Shown: positions 37,601 to 52,500 of the stretch, piece by piece
Position numbering within the stretch: position 1 is the stretch's first letter
How the letters are laid out: each line of letters begins with the position of its first letter
DNA from: Bostrychus sinensis
Taxonomy: Eukaryota > Chordata > Actinopteri > Gobiiformes > Eleotridae
Assembly (NCBI GenBank): GCA_020698575.1
Contig: CM036242.1
Span: 21,896,624 to 21,960,623 of the forward strand
DNA length: 64,000 nucleotides
Direction of reading: 5' to 3'
Translations under genes and position numbers: made by a program
The notes under the pieces: generated by a model
The model's input: only the letters and a program-made list of their open reading frames with translations
The model's database searches: none
Told to the model about the DNA's origin: nothing

Positions 37601-40600
37601 GTCGAAACTGGTGTATATTTATCAAATCAAAGCTGTTATTACTGCCAAAATGTAATATTCCATATCAATTTAGAGTTTTTTGGTGTGTTTAAAGATAAAC
37701 AAAAGTTTATCTCTGAACATGGCATTCAGTCAGACCCAAAAGGGCCTAAGTGCTGTACCATAAACTGTGTACCATAAATACATTTGACTTTTAATAAAAA
37801 ATTTAAAAATGTATAAAAATATATGTTTTACTAAAAACGATTCTATAAGTGCTCTGTCATCTGTGTGAAAGGATATTTTAACTGAAAACACTAAAAATCA
37901 AAACATCAGATCAAGGTGCAGTTCTCTTGAAAAGTTAGTAGAATGCCACTTGTGTTCTTTAGAGTCTCACCCTTGGATATGATACTATAAAAACTATAAA
38001 AGTAATTCTTAGCCTCTTAACCTGAATAGGTATTAAATTTGAGACCTGACAGTATAGACTTCTGGCTTGATTGTATGTGCTCTCATCTCTCCCCAGTGTC
38101 ATTGTGTATAGGCTGAAGTCTTCGTGTCTAAACTTGATCTCATTGTTCCATCCCAGACGCTCTCTGCATTAGGGAGCCACAGACAGGAAGTCAAACTCTT
38201 AATTATTTAGGAGAGGTGTTATCAAAGCTCTCTGTGTGCGCTCTCTCTCTCTGCTGTCGTCCCTTTCTTTCTTACATTTTAACTCAATCGATTATCTTTT
38301 TCTCATTTAACAAATAAAACTTTTCTTTTGTTTTCCTTTTTTTCACCAGTATATTTCTCGTCACATTTTGACCTTTCATTCCTCCACTTAGATCTCTTCA
38401 CTTCACTCCATAGCACCCTGGTTTCCCACTGCTCATATCCCACCACATGGCTTTCCCACATTTTCTCTCGCACGTCACTTCATTCTCTGCTGTTCTCTCA
38501 GCTCTCCCTATGTGGTGTATCAGGTAACTGTCATGGTATTGTGGCCTGGACCCATCATCCTATCATATTCTCTAATGCAAACAGGAACGGCAACCTGTCA
38601 ATAAAATGCCATTTTAAATTACTTACTTTTCCAACACGCAGACTTCTTGCTAAAACTATGGATGTGTTGTGCAAATATGTCTAGAGTTCATCACTTTATT
38701 CTTTTTGCTGACTTGCTCAAATGTTTTACTTAGCTTTTCTATGCCAAAGTCACATATCTATGTATGATGTTGTTGTGTTTTCTAGGTGATAATTAGTAAG
38801 TTTTTACTTTTCTGCATCTAAACCAGTGGCATTCCAGAACTCTCCACCTGCCTTTCTCTACCTTTGTGAAAATCACAAACAAAGTCCACTGTCTTACTTT
38901 AATGAAGTGCATAAGCACAAGTGTGTATGAGAGTAATCCATGTATAAGTCTCACACACAATGTTCTTTTTCTCACACGCACTCTTGCACAGATCTTAACA
39001 GACGATCTTAACAGACATGGCTGCATTTCTTTAGCAGAACAACACTGCCCTCTTTAGGATGACTGTAAAGGACAATTTTGAGATGTTGAGATGCTCATAG
39101 TTTATCATTTCTAGTGTATATGTATGTATTTGTCTATGTACTTTGCTTTGCTGGATAAACTTATTCAAGAGGCAGTTGGGAAACACATTCAATTTTGTGT
39201 TGTTTTGGTTTATTTAGCTTTGGACTATATTACTCTTTTCTTTTCATCTTGATCCTGAAGAAAACTTTCGAAAGTGTTTTCTTTGATCAGCATTTGTATT
39301 GCAATGCAGACATATGTTTTATTTTTTGCGCTGAGTAAAATTGAGTAGCTTTATATCTTAATTCCACATTGCAATTTTCACTTCACCTCAACTCTCGGCC
39401 CCTGTGCTCTTATCCTGTATGTTGTGAAGGTCTTTGCACAAATGACATCACTTGCAGTATATCATTTACTATGCAAGCGAGCCCACACACATACACATGC
39501 TTAGTTGCACAAATTGTGAGGGCGTTCGGGTACATACACATGTACACACACTGATCAGAAAATGGGTATGGAAAGTTTGTGGGCTGCAAAGATGTGAGAA
39601 AACGTGCGAAAACATAAGTGAAGTGCTCTGCTGTGCATTAGTTTGGGTGGTGTTACACATAGACCCTCTCATATGTAGTCAGCGCAGGGTGGGTATCGGC
39701 ATGCACCTGAGAAACACAATGGGTTTCCATCTCTGTCTCACACCTTCAAAGTGAGCACAATACTCCTTCCAAGATGTTGTTGTTTTTTTTTTTTTAGGTG
39801 AAAATGAATTAATCAAAAATAGCATAAATTACCTACATATAATTGGATGGATTTATTTATGTGATATTTTTATACAGTATTGTCCTTTTAGGTCAAAAGC
39901 ATCCTGGAATTAAAACTTGTAAATCTGAGCTTAAATGTGGCCAAAGGTGTGGACACAATTAACAAACTACATCATTCACAATATTTTGATGCATTATACA
40001 TGAATAATACCCATCAAAAATTATTTATGCACACACTATATCATTAAACAGTGCAGCTCTAATGCACAAATCCAGAATATATCCAATATATTATGTAGCA
40101 CCAAAGCCTGTTGTCGCTTCCATTTGATATAAAGTCATTTGAGGTTTTTCATTTTCATCAGAATATGATTTGTAAGCTGTTGTGTGCTGTCAGATAAGTG
40201 AATGGCCATTAAACATCTTGTCAAGCTCCATGACAACATGAAACATTTGCATCAATCTTTCATTGTGATCTACTCACTTTACTGATCCAGGCAGAAAATA
40301 TATGTAAAGTCAAAGGGTTTAAAATAACCAGGAAGGGGCTCTAACAGTGTTTAGGTAACAATTTTAGCATAGTATATATTTCACCATAAAGGGTTCAGTG
40401 GGCAACAAAAAAGATTTCCTTGTGGTTGCAGTTAAAGAGCCTCTCAGTCCGCTATGAGATTTCTTTTAAACTGTATAGCAGGTACCTATAAATAAATCAT
40501 GTCTGGACGCTGTAGCTTAAACGCACAGCGAGGTATCATAATTATCATAGATCAAAAGCTGATGACATTACAGCGTTAGACTGGTCCTATCCCATGTCAG

Positions 40601-43600
40601 TTCCGCGGCTGCCCATCTTTACGTTGTTTCATTATTGAGTTATGGCATGCATAATTTAACACCGACAGATATGGATCCATCCGTTGAGAGTGTGGAAAGA
40701 ACAGAGGAAAGGAGACTGGAGTGGATAGAGAGAAGAAAAACACAGTTAAGGGGAGATAGAATACACAGAGCAAAAAGCTCTGTCTTGTTCTTTGGAACTT
40801 TTTGCTATTCTTTTTTGTGTTTGATTGAGCGTGCAGATTGATACCTCCCTGGTGTTAAAAAAATGATTACAAACATTTATGTTAAAAATATATTTAATGT
40901 ATTTGTTTGTATGCATTTGTTTTTGTTCAGGTTTACAGCCATACACAGAGTACACCTTTGTGCTGGTGGCCTGTACTGCGGTGGGATGTGGAGCCAGCTC
41001 ACCTTCTACAGGACGCACCCTGCAAGCTGTCCCTGCTGGTACACATGCCATTTAAATCTCAAAATATACTTCTGGATTTCTCTTATTTTGAAGTAGTGCT
41101 TCCCAATTAAGTCTAATTACATTTTAAATTGTGAGTGTTGTTGGACCTAATAAAGCACACAGTTCAAGTATATAGTATAGTATAGTATAGTATAGTATAG
41201 TTCAATTATATATATAGTATATATGTTTTTATTTTACTTTCTTTTATCAGTGCTTATGTCTTGATTTCATTTCCTTTTTATTTCTTCTTGTGCACTGCTC
41301 CCTATTTAAAAGCCCCTCCATGCTCTCCGCCCCGTCCTTCTTTGTTCCTATTATACAGTCTCTTTACCCTTCACCTTTTTCTTTATTCCTCACTGTTGCT
41401 ATACCCTACATCTAACTTCAATAATTCTGGCGTTATTTATAACATGTAAAAATATTTTTGAGTAATAACTGCAGGTTTCTATAGTGATATCTTGTGTCAT
41501 TTGTTTTAATTAATATTTTTATATAAAATAGGTTTTATAGAATTTTCATAATTTATATATATATTTTCTAATCTTTTGCATCTGTGATGTCTCCAGGAGT
41601 TTGGTTGAGGCCCAGACATCTGATAATAAACACATCAGTGGTGGAGCTGTACTGGGACCAGCCGGCCCAGCCTAATGGACTCATCTCCCAGTACACACTC
41701 AACAGAGACGGTAACACCATTTTTACCGGAGGCCAGCGTGACCAGAATTTCACTGACACTGGACTCCTGCCAAACCACAGGTAGAGCACGTGCACACACC
41801 TCCACATATGTGCGTATGCAAGTCACACATGTATAAACACAATTAACTTGTAGCTTCATAATTAATCATCTCTATAATTCCTGGTGCTTTCCATTTGAGT
41901 CTATTGTTTTAAAAGCTGTGCTATCACCCCAGGAGTCCACTGTCTATATGTCTATTTGTGCCATTTAATGGGTAAATATTTGGCCGCCGACGAGTGGCAC
42001 AAACATTATCCCGCACACGTGCTCTAACATCACAAAACAGATCTGGCTTTTGCTTACAGACAGCAGTGGAGCATTTATTTATCTAATTATTTTGACTTAA
42101 CCTTTATTAATCCATATTTTTTTTTCTGAGATTAATTTTCTGTTTTAATTATGATAGTGTAAGATGATATCCTCTCCACCCTCCTCACTGTGCTGTCTTC
42201 TCCTTTTATTCGTTTCTCTCTCTTGAGACAATTTCCCTTTACCACAAATAGAATTAAATAGAACACCCTGCAGTAGTGTGTCTTCCCATGTGTGCATGAA
42301 AGAGGAGGAGACAGAAACAGTATAGTGGACCATTGTGTATCTGTGTGCATGACATTTCATTTTCCATAATTCCAGATAGTCTGCCAATCCTATCCAGGTC
42401 CCTCTCTTCTCATCACTTGTCTTCCTATTCGGTCCTCCCGCTTATCCTTTCCCTCTTACCTCATTCCTTTCGTCTTTCCCTTCTTTTCCCAATTTAGTCC
42501 AGGCCAAGAATTACACCGGGAGTGCTGGCCCCAAACTGATTTGTGTGTATTTTATGCCTGTGTGCAAGAGAACATACCATGACTCTGTGTGTGGATGTGT
42601 GTGCGCTTGAAACTGTTCAAAGTGGCCATTGATTATTTATGACAATGTTGATTAGCTGTCACTTTGCGTTGGCAGACCAGGAAGTGTCTAAGATGATGAG
42701 AGAATTAACCTATTCCCTCTGGCTGCCCCAGCACTACAGGACACATACACACATTCACAACTAAACAGATTCAAATTAAATCGTGGTTTACCTATCACAC
42801 ACCATTTTACTTTATATCCCCAAGCCTGTTTAAGTAAATATCTTCCAGTGATGAAGTGTTCTTTGTCTCACAGGTTTCGACTTCAATATAACCCATATTT
42901 ATTGTCTGTCCCTTTTAGTGTAAGATACAAGTGTCTTATACACCTTCTGCCCACTAGATCCCTGTGCCACTAAGAGCTTTCTGTTTTAAATGCCCAGTGC
43001 AGAACAATAACCCAAGTCCATGAACAATTAATGTACGTGCACTGAAGTTTATAGTGAATTAAATGCTTTTAATGTTAAATGGTGCTCCACTTACACTGAT
43101 AATGTAGTTTTAGCACGCGACAACCATGCGCTCTTAAAAGGGATATTTATCTTATGATGTCATGCAGTAAGATGGGTAGGTACTGGTGCAGTAACACCAG
43201 TAAGGCTGTTAATATATTGCTGTAATAATAACAAAGAAGTTTCAATATGCCTGTGATGGTGTGCTTGTTTATAGTTCTTAATAGTTCCATTTATTTTCTG
43301 ACCTTTTTTTGCAGGTATGTGTATGAGCTAGAAGCCACTACAGAGGGAGGAGCTACTATAAGTGACAAATATGTTATCGAGACCCCAGTCTCCTCCCCGA
43401 CTGGGATCCCCGCTCCCCACAATGTGACAGTTTCAAGCCCTCAGTCCATCTCTCTTGCTTGGACCCCTCCTGGTAAATAGTGGTCTACACAGTATGATGA
43501 GTGTGCCAGTAACGTTTTGTGTTAACAGTTTAGATTACATCTGGTATGAGATAGTAACCAGTAAAAAGTAACAAAAATTTTAAATAACACACTATGAGTG

Positions 43601-46600
43601 ATATGGTTTGGGTTTGATCTCCATTCAGCACAGTGTTCATCATTTCTTTGTAGTTTCGTCTGCCAACAAAAAACATGAGCTTTAGAGCCTGAACTCCCTT
43701 AAAAAGTGATCACTCATCTATTTGTGCTAAATAAAGGTAAACATTTTTTGTGGCAATAGGATTTAGGATTTAACTGCCAGAATAAGTCTTTAAAACCATT
43801 ACAGAAACCAATATGTTTTTACTGTGGCAAAAAAAAACATTTTTTCAAGATAAATTAGTCAGAGTGGTTACTACTAATCCATAACTTTTGGACAAGAAAA
43901 CAAAGACTGGAAAAAAAATATCACCTAGGCTTTGGACAGTAATCTATACTCACAATTCACAAATAACTCGAGACATAGAGTAAACGTGTCAGGTCAGGCT
44001 GAAACAAAAGCCCTCAGTAGTTTTCAGCTCACCTTCTGGCCCCTCGAGATCTGGAGTTACTCACACATACACAGGCATATATGAGCATAGACTCAGAGTG
44101 GAGTTTCATGCTTATGGGGCAGTGATTGTCTGCCCTAACCCATCTATCAGTGACTATTACCCTCTCATTAGGTTGATTTCCTATCTCAGAAACCACTTAT
44201 AGAGCCAACTAGCAAAGACACTTCACTTTGTTGCATGTGTGGTTGTGTGTGTCAGTATATTTATGCATGCATTTGATACGTGTGTGTATGGCTGCATGTG
44301 TGGATGTCATTGTGAAGATATTTCCATAGGCAGGCCTATTCTATTGTCATTATGAACTGATTTTAAAGGTGAGGAAATATCAGCTGGGTTCTCATGCTTG
44401 GTTAACTCGCTGAGCCCAGAGTCTGGAGTGTTTTAGACTTTTGTGTGTGCTTGCCATAGTCACAGCCAAACAGTGGGTGTGTGTATCTACATGCCAATGT
44501 TTTTCTAAACTCCTATACATGCAATGAATGCTACAGCCTCGACGTATGGCTATTAATATGACATATAATTTTGAAGTTATTCCTCTGTAGGTTCACTTGT
44601 CACTTATCTGTGTCAGTAGTATTGATTGTGTATGTTACTTTTTCTGAAAAAAAAAAGCTAAACCTTATTTTGCCTTCAGCCATACATCCAAATATATAAA
44701 TGAACAGAGGGTTGCATCAGGAAGGGCATTCAACATAAAACCTGTGCCAAATATATGCAAATCACTACACTGCACAGGTGTATAAGGAAAACTATGCAAC
44801 TCCAGAAAGGAAAAGCCATTAGGAAAAAAAATAAGTTCAGAGAGTTTTATATATGGCAATGCTAATCTCTCTGTACAAATTGAATTGTGTCATTGTGTTC
44901 TTATTTCGTTAAAGGGACACTGACAATGGTCCATCACATACTACTGTTTACTATAAGTATAGGCAAATAGTTATGTCATATTACAATAAAATTAAATAAA
45001 ATAAAAGTGAGACTTTGGGTCAGTGAAACTAAATGTAAACTAAATGTATGACTTGTGCCTTGCCTTGTGTGTGCCTCCATGTTTGTGACAACCCACACTT
45101 AAATACCCATACTGAATAGACTAGTGCTGCTAAGATGTATATTAAGCTTCATGGTGTCACAGGTTTGTAAGTAAAGGTGCATTTGTGCATATTTGAGTCA
45201 GGGTGAATAATTGAAGTCTTTCATTTGTCTGGTAATAACTTCTCTTCTCAAGATATCCAGAGTTCATGAATGTTGAATAACCCATCACAATAAATGGCCT
45301 GAATTATGGAAAAATCTTCCCCAAGAATATTAACAAAGCCTGAGTGTGTGTGCCTGTGTAGATTCTACAGGTATACACTTAGATCTAGTTGTAATTAAGA
45401 GGGGATATAATATACTTACAAAATTATGGAAAAGTTTTTAAAGATAAAGCGTTAAGAGTATAATGAAGTGTGTTTTCTCTTTCTTTCTCTTTGCCAACAG
45501 CTCATCTTAATAGCGATCAAACTGTGAACTATACTGTCATCCTAAATTCAGACAATGGACAAGTCTTAATGTATAGTGCTGGGATGGACTTGCAAGCAAA
45601 TATAACTGGTTTGGAGCCTTTTACAATCTATTACATCAGAGTGCAGTCCTGTCAAGATGGTAAGGTTTCATTTATTTTGGTTAACATTGCTATAGTATGT
45701 TTTTCATTCTAGTCAATAAGCCACAGCATGCAATTTTGCACTTGGCCTTACTTTACACAGAAGGCTGTGGAGTTGGAGATGGTGTTGTTGTTCAAACTTT
45801 GGAGACTGTTCCTGAAGATATGATGCCTCCCACAATAAATGCAGTTGGACCCAATGTTTTAGAGATTCAGTGGCTGCCTCCCAGAAAACCAAACGGACCC
45901 ATAACCTCCTACCATATATACAGGTAAAAACAAAAGCATGCATTCACAATTTTTTTGCATCGTAAACATCATTTTTAAGTTTATGTTAGCGTGTGGGAAT
46001 TTTTCATCAGGTGAATGTCATGATCGACGTCCACTGCAAGTGAGTCTAGGTGTGCACATGTCTGTAATAATTCATGCTGAAGGTCGTGGTCTGCTTGTTG
46101 ACCAAAGAGTGTGTGATCTGTATGCAGGGTCAGACCAGACTAAGCCCTTTAAGTCCTGAGGAAACACACATTAGCATAGCAGTGCACACACACACTCACT
46201 GACACACCTGGCGTTACCAGTTTCATGCAGACAGGGTCTTAGGTAAAAAGGGAAAATCTCTCTTATACACAACACATAAGAGAGCCTGCAAACGTTCACA
46301 GACAGCATAGCTTACCAAGACATCAGGATGCTTGCATCAGCCAAGACTTAGACACAATGTGAAAGACGTGATGTTACATATTTTATTTCACTTTAACACA
46401 AAAGATGTTGAGGATAAGTTAATCTTAAATGCACAGAATGAACTTTGAATAATACAATTAGATGTTTTATTATAGGCGTCCATATCGAACCACGCAGGAT
46501 CTACTGGTGTTCATCTGGACCAGTGGATCTCTTGAGTTTCTTGATGCAAGCCCCTCTCTGCAGCCCTTTAGCTACTACCAGTACAGAGTTCAGGCCCTCA

Positions 46601-49474
46601 ACTCCAAAGGCTCAGTTTTGAGTCACTGGGCTTTAGCTCAGACCCTGCAGGCGCAACCACAAGAGATGGCAGCTCCCACTGTTGCTCCTACTGGTGAGTT
46701 TCATAGGTCACATGAGAAAGTGTTGCTTGAGGGCTGAAAATCATAGTAAATTGTTCTACTATAACTGTGCGCTTGTTTATTTTGTGCTTTGACAGGCGCT
46801 TACTCAGTTCATCTGAAATGGACTGAGCCGGAACAGCCAAATGGTCTCATTTCTCATTATAGGTTAGTTTACAAGAAACACCAACAGGACCCCACGCTCA
46901 ACTCTACTGCTGTTACTGCTCTCACTGTAGAGGTAAATGCAAGTGCACAGACCAAACAAAGACCCTTAATCTACATTTGTTGATTACTTATGTTAAATCT
47001 ATAGTGTCTATTCATTGTCAAATGCACACAGTATATAAATCTGGGGTGTCCCTGCAGTCCTAAGCCATCTATTTTGCAGAAAGTGGCCTTAAATCACCAT
47101 ATAGGCATGCATATGAACACACATGGTGACACGTTCACAGGTGTGTGGCAGCATGCAGAGAGGAGGCTGCAGCCACTGTTAGTGAATGTCTCATTCTAGC
47201 TTTGGGTGAGATCAGTTGGCTTACTGAGCTGCCAACTCATATTTAGAGTAGATGACATAGGCAGGAAATCTGGAACGATCTAAAGGAGAGCACTATGGTC
47301 AATCTATGTTTCATGGTGGTTTATTTATACAGTTAACAGTTTCTCACTTTTTAAGGCATAATGGTCAATTATATACTGTTCTTCTGTTTCTCTGTTAGGG
47401 ATAAAAACGTTCATAACCTATATCTACTAAATCAGAAAACAGATTAGAGCTAGATAAATGATGGGACAAGAGCGAACCACGCCAGTGTGATAGATAGGGG
47501 AAGGAGAGAGCAAGATAAAAGGATGAGAAGAGGTAGTTTAGATCTATATTCTGTCCAAACAAGTGGCCTCTTCTGCCTCAGTGACCTTTGGCTTGTCACT
47601 CATAATTAATACAAGATGTAAATGGAGACCTTTCACCTTCTCATTGATATGGAGCACTTTGTGTTTGTCGGTGCGTGCATTTGTGTGTGTATGTGCGCAC
47701 AGAGAAGCTCATTGACATGGCATAGACTTACTTTGTGGCGGTCATTTGTCACACAGTTGCCTTTATCACATGCGCTCATTGGTCAAAGATGTTAAAAGAA
47801 AAAAGTGAAGATTAATTTTTTTCCCCTCATTTACTCTTTGGGACCTGCTATTTTGTTAGTCTATCTGGCTATATAATCATAATGTAGAAAATCCAAATTA
47901 AACTTTATACTAGGGATGCACCGATACCGATACCAGTATCGGGTATCGGTACCGATACCATGTCCAAGTACTCGTACTCGTATTCATAAAAGTGGGCCGA
48001 TACCAACAACCGATACCACTTTACAGCGCTGTCACGTGACATTCCGCTCTCAGCTGAGGAGTGAGAAACCTGTGGATGGATTTCAAAGTGAACTGTATGG
48101 AGATAAAAGCAAAGCTGAGTTTACATTCTGCTCAACCAGACATCCCAAATCATACGTGAGTTTTAAAACTTAAGCAGTTGTCCTTTTGTTGTCCTAGTTG
48201 TCCCGAAAATTATATAAGCGCGAAGCAGTTGTTGTCTATTAAAGCTTAAGAAGTACTGTTGCTAATTGTGTTAGCTGCTGTATGTCTTGACGAATCTCCG
48301 CTGGTTATGCGCAGATGCTCAGGCTGTCTTTAAAATGATTTTAGCGACTGAATAGAGGAGAATCTAAACTTTAAAATGAGGTATAACATGTCCATATTGA
48401 GCAAAGATTAGCCATGATTAGCTGTGTTCAAACCACTCTGTTGTAAAAATAACTTAGCATCGCAGAGCGGGGATAGACGGCAAAAAGACGACACGGTATG
48501 GGATGAATGAGATACAGTAGTGTGACTATAAAGTAACCCCTATATAAGTACTTGTATCGGTACTCGGTATCGGCGAGTACTCAAATGGAAGTACTCGTAC
48601 TCGTATCGGTTTGAAAAAAAGTGGTATCGGTGCATCCCTACTTTATACTTATACTTGAAATACTGTACTGTTTGTTACGTTGGTATTTGATACTGATGAT
48701 ACAGAAACCATCAGAAACTGTGCTCTGTTTGTAAGTCATTTTACCGTCCCAGAATTTCCTCACATGTGATTGTCATTATTATTATCACTCAGTTATTATT
48801 ATTACTTTTTTTCTTTTTTTTTTGCTGTGTTTATATTGGCACTTTATATACTAAGAGGCTCTGAGAAGTTTGTAGATGTTTTGTTGTGTGTGTGTCCATT
48901 TGGTGTTTGTGTATTGATCTCAGGCTGGGCTGGGAACCCTGCTCTGTGCCAGCTTGGCTGATTAATGGGGTCGTCATGGCAATCGGACGGAATGAGGGTA
49001 CGGAGCGCAGGCGGCCTGCCTCACTAGACCCCTGCGCACAGCCTGGCACACGCTCCGTCTCTCTCACACACACTCTCTGTGGTTCACACCTTTTTGACAG
49101 AAATCTTAGTCACTCACACAACACTGCCAGGTAGCCTTTCTTGCACTGTGCTTCACTTACTTCTGTTTGGTCTTCATTTCTGTTTGACCTCCAAATTTAT
49201 TTAATTCACTCCTCAACACTCACGTCAGTGAATAGCTCACTGCCATATGTACTGTATGTTCAGCTTTGTTTGTTGTTCAGATTGTTTGTGTTGTAATGGT
49301 GTCAGCCTTGTGCTTAGCTTCGTGTTTTTTAATACTTATGCATCATGCTTAGATTTTCTGTCCTACTTTGTCTAACTTACATATTATAAATGGGTTGGGC
49401 TTCTCTTCTTCTGAATTTGGTTGTCAAGACCATGGCCCTCAAGCAACAGCTAGAGTAGCCTGAGGACCCCCCCC

Positions 49475-49505
<31 letters not shown>

Positions 49506-52500
49506 ATTACGTTTTTTTATTCTTCATGTTCATAATTTTCTTGCCTTGGGATATTTAAGTGATGCCTTTGTTGTTCGGTACATCCTTTTTCTTTGCCACA
49601 CCAATTCCCCATCCTGCTGCCTCCCTTTTCCCCTCTTTTCCTCTCCTGTCCTTCCATCTCCCCCTTGGCTTTTCCAGATGTTACAGAGTGGCCCTTGGGA
49701 TCAGCGGTGCATTTGTATGTGTGTGCGTGTGTGCATTAGTCAGTGGCAATACACGTGTCTAAATATGGTCGTGCCTATGGTGTGCAGGCGTAACATATTT
49801 AGTTTCTGACCATGTGCAACAGTATGTGTATGGATGTGTGCTGTATTAATACATCCCATTGATCAGAGCAGGACCCCTGACAGTCATCATCCCTGAGAAC
49901 CATCTGGCCAACGCCTGACGCTCCCTCACCCAAACACAAGCTGACACCCTATTAATCTGCTAGCGCCATGCATACATACATGTGTGTATCTACGTGTGAA
50001 CGGGTGAATCTGTGATCGCAGGTGAAAGGGAGACTGCCTAATGTGTATGCAAGAGCTTGTGTATATAGGCTAACGTTTTTGCTAAGTCTGTTTTTAGCGT
50101 TTGTCTGTGCACATGCTCGCAATCCAAACCACGCACACACCACTCTGCCATCCGCCAACAACAGCCGGCACTGAAGGGAGCTGAAGGGTGCTTGGAAATT
50201 AAGGTTATTACACAAATTGAGCCATATGGTCTAAATATTTCAGAGCTGAAATTTACTAGGCAATAAAAATGGCCCCTACCTCGGTAATGGTGTAAATTAC
50301 AGCTTAACCACCAGCGCTAATGATGTCCTTCTGTACGCCCCGTAACCAACCGTACATGAAGGACACATTGTTTAAAAAATACCCCAGGAAAAGCAAAAGA
50401 GAAAAGGAGGGAGGAAAGAGAAGGATAGGGTAGATTAAAAGAGAAAGGTAGAGTAAAATGGGAAGAAAATAAAAGTAAAAAGGAGGGGGTAAGAAAAAAG
50501 AAGAGCATGATTAATTTAGTCTGAAAAAAGAGTGAGACCAAGCAGCATGTTTACAATCTGTTAGTTTACCATTAAGGGCCCATCAGAGAGAGGGAGACAG
50601 TGAGGACCAGCCGGCAATCGGTGTATCTAAGCCAGCTTGGTTTGTATGTATTGAATTGTTCTTAGGAGTGGTTTGCATTTTGTCTGTGTCAAAGAAAAAT
50701 AGAAATTGCATATGCACATAATAAAATGGTTTTAAATTCAGATTCATTCTTATGAAGAATAGCTGTGCGGGACAAGTGTCTAATTGGGTATAAATATTGT
50801 GGTGCAGATGGTGGTGGCACAATTTAACTGCTGGTCATTGTTGAATATTGTTGAACTAAATTGATACATCTATCTGTATGCTACTACTACATACAATACT
50901 CAAATTGCAGCAAGAAATCTTGAATTAATCAGTTATCAAATTAGAAATTAGACAAGAAATGATAATTTTTTTTTAAAGACGTCAACAGCTTCTATACATG
51001 CATTATAATACAGTATAATTTTTACAGGCCTAAACCATAACACGGTAACATTATAAAACTGTTCATTTTTCTATGCAATAGTTTCTATACAATGGTTTAA
51101 CTTTTTAACTTTAAAATTCACATCACTTAGACATGCTTAGATATTTAATGAATTTTGAGTGGATTGCCCAGTAGAAAGAGGAAACAACAAATGGAAGAAC
51201 AGGTAAAATTAAAAAATGGATATAAGAAGTAACAAAGAAGACAATGCAAGTTTTTCCAGGCCCTTGTCATATTAAACCCCTTATTTAGCAGCCCCTTACT
51301 CTGATTGGATGACTCTTAGTATTCTGCACAAACAGCTAAATAATCAGACTACACTATTCCCTCTTCATTTTTCTTGCCACTTTTCCTTCTTCTGATTTTT
51401 CAGCTTCTGTTAAGCTATGTTGCTGATTTATCTATTCATGACTACATTTCATCATGGTTTTCTTTACCACGTTGTAGGAGGTTTTATGCTGTTCGTCCCA
51501 TGTCCATTTACACCCTCTTTTTCTGTCTTCCTCTTATACATGATTTTGTTTCAGTTTTCCTCTTGGTCCATCTCTTATCTCTCTCTTCTTCACCATAATG
51601 ACAGGGTTGTGTTGTCGTGTCTGTGAAGCAGCCACACCATCTATTGTAGGGCTTTCCACTTGTCTTAATGGGTGTTTAGTGCAGTGGCCATGCTACAGTG
51701 GTCTCCTCTTCACCAGAAAGCTGAGGGCATTTGAGAGTGCATATAGAAGAGAAACTATGATGACTCGCCTATTCAGCTACTAATGTTAAGTGTGTGGTTT
51801 TGTCAAGTGTTTGTTTTGGAAGCAGTATAGTTCTGCATAGTGTCAAAGAAGTGTTCCTGATAACCACTTGGTTTGCTGGGTTTACTATAACATTTAGATA
51901 TTTGTCTTGGGCTACACTTACTACTTCCTCCAAGGTAGGTTATGTTTTCACCTGCCTTGGCTTGTTGGTTGTGTCTTTATAATAACTCACTAAAGGAACA
52001 CGTTTAGTTTCAGTGGAGAGCTAAAGGCCTTGTGGCTCAATGAACAGACTGTTTACCACTGAACTAGAAGATTGTTTGATTGATTAAACCCCTGTTCATG
52101 TCCAAGTCTAGACACTATATTTTTACCATTGCAAGACAGGCCTAATGCTTTGGCTGAGGTCTATATTCTCTGCTGCTTCTAGTTTTTAGTTGTATCAGAG
52201 TCAGTATTTCGGGGTATATAAGAAAGATTTTAAGAAATTGCTAGTATTCACGTCATATAACTTTTTAAGGTCATGCTCAATTTTAAATATACTATGAAAA
52301 AAAAATCCTATTTATTATACAAGAATTATTATTTTTACTTTATCTTTTTTTACCCTGCTACATCAAACAGATGTAGGAAGATCCACACAAACACTCAATT
52401 TAAGTGTTCCTGGGGTCTAGAACCGCCAAGGCTAATCATAGCTGTCGGTGTGAAGTGGGCATGCCTGCTCCAGACCCCTGTAGACCACTCGCTCGTCTGT

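Larger units (their letters stand above)
33232..40930 (+). other. ush2a intron 20, 7.7 kb, retroelement-rich
   Basis: Contains a Tc1-ended element (33717-33993), an adjacent dispersed fragment (33994-34075), a SINE-like element with a hexamer tail (34884-35188) and a 1.5 kb LINE relic on the minus strand (35249-36760). In 36761-40930 I see no named element; it is mostly AT-rich, with a T-run at 39780-39796. Confidence 0.7.

Noticed and set aside
39249..39275. Second hammerhead-like core (CTGAAGA ... CGAAAG)
   Set aside because: It fits the C-U-G-A-N-G-A pattern, but stem II is only A/T pairs and stems I and III are not visible; likely chance or an unreadable relic.
40635..40841. Charged 68-residue frame in intron 20 as a cryptic exon
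   Set aside because: No good acceptor upstream in phase with exon 20, and exons 20 and 21 join in frame without it.
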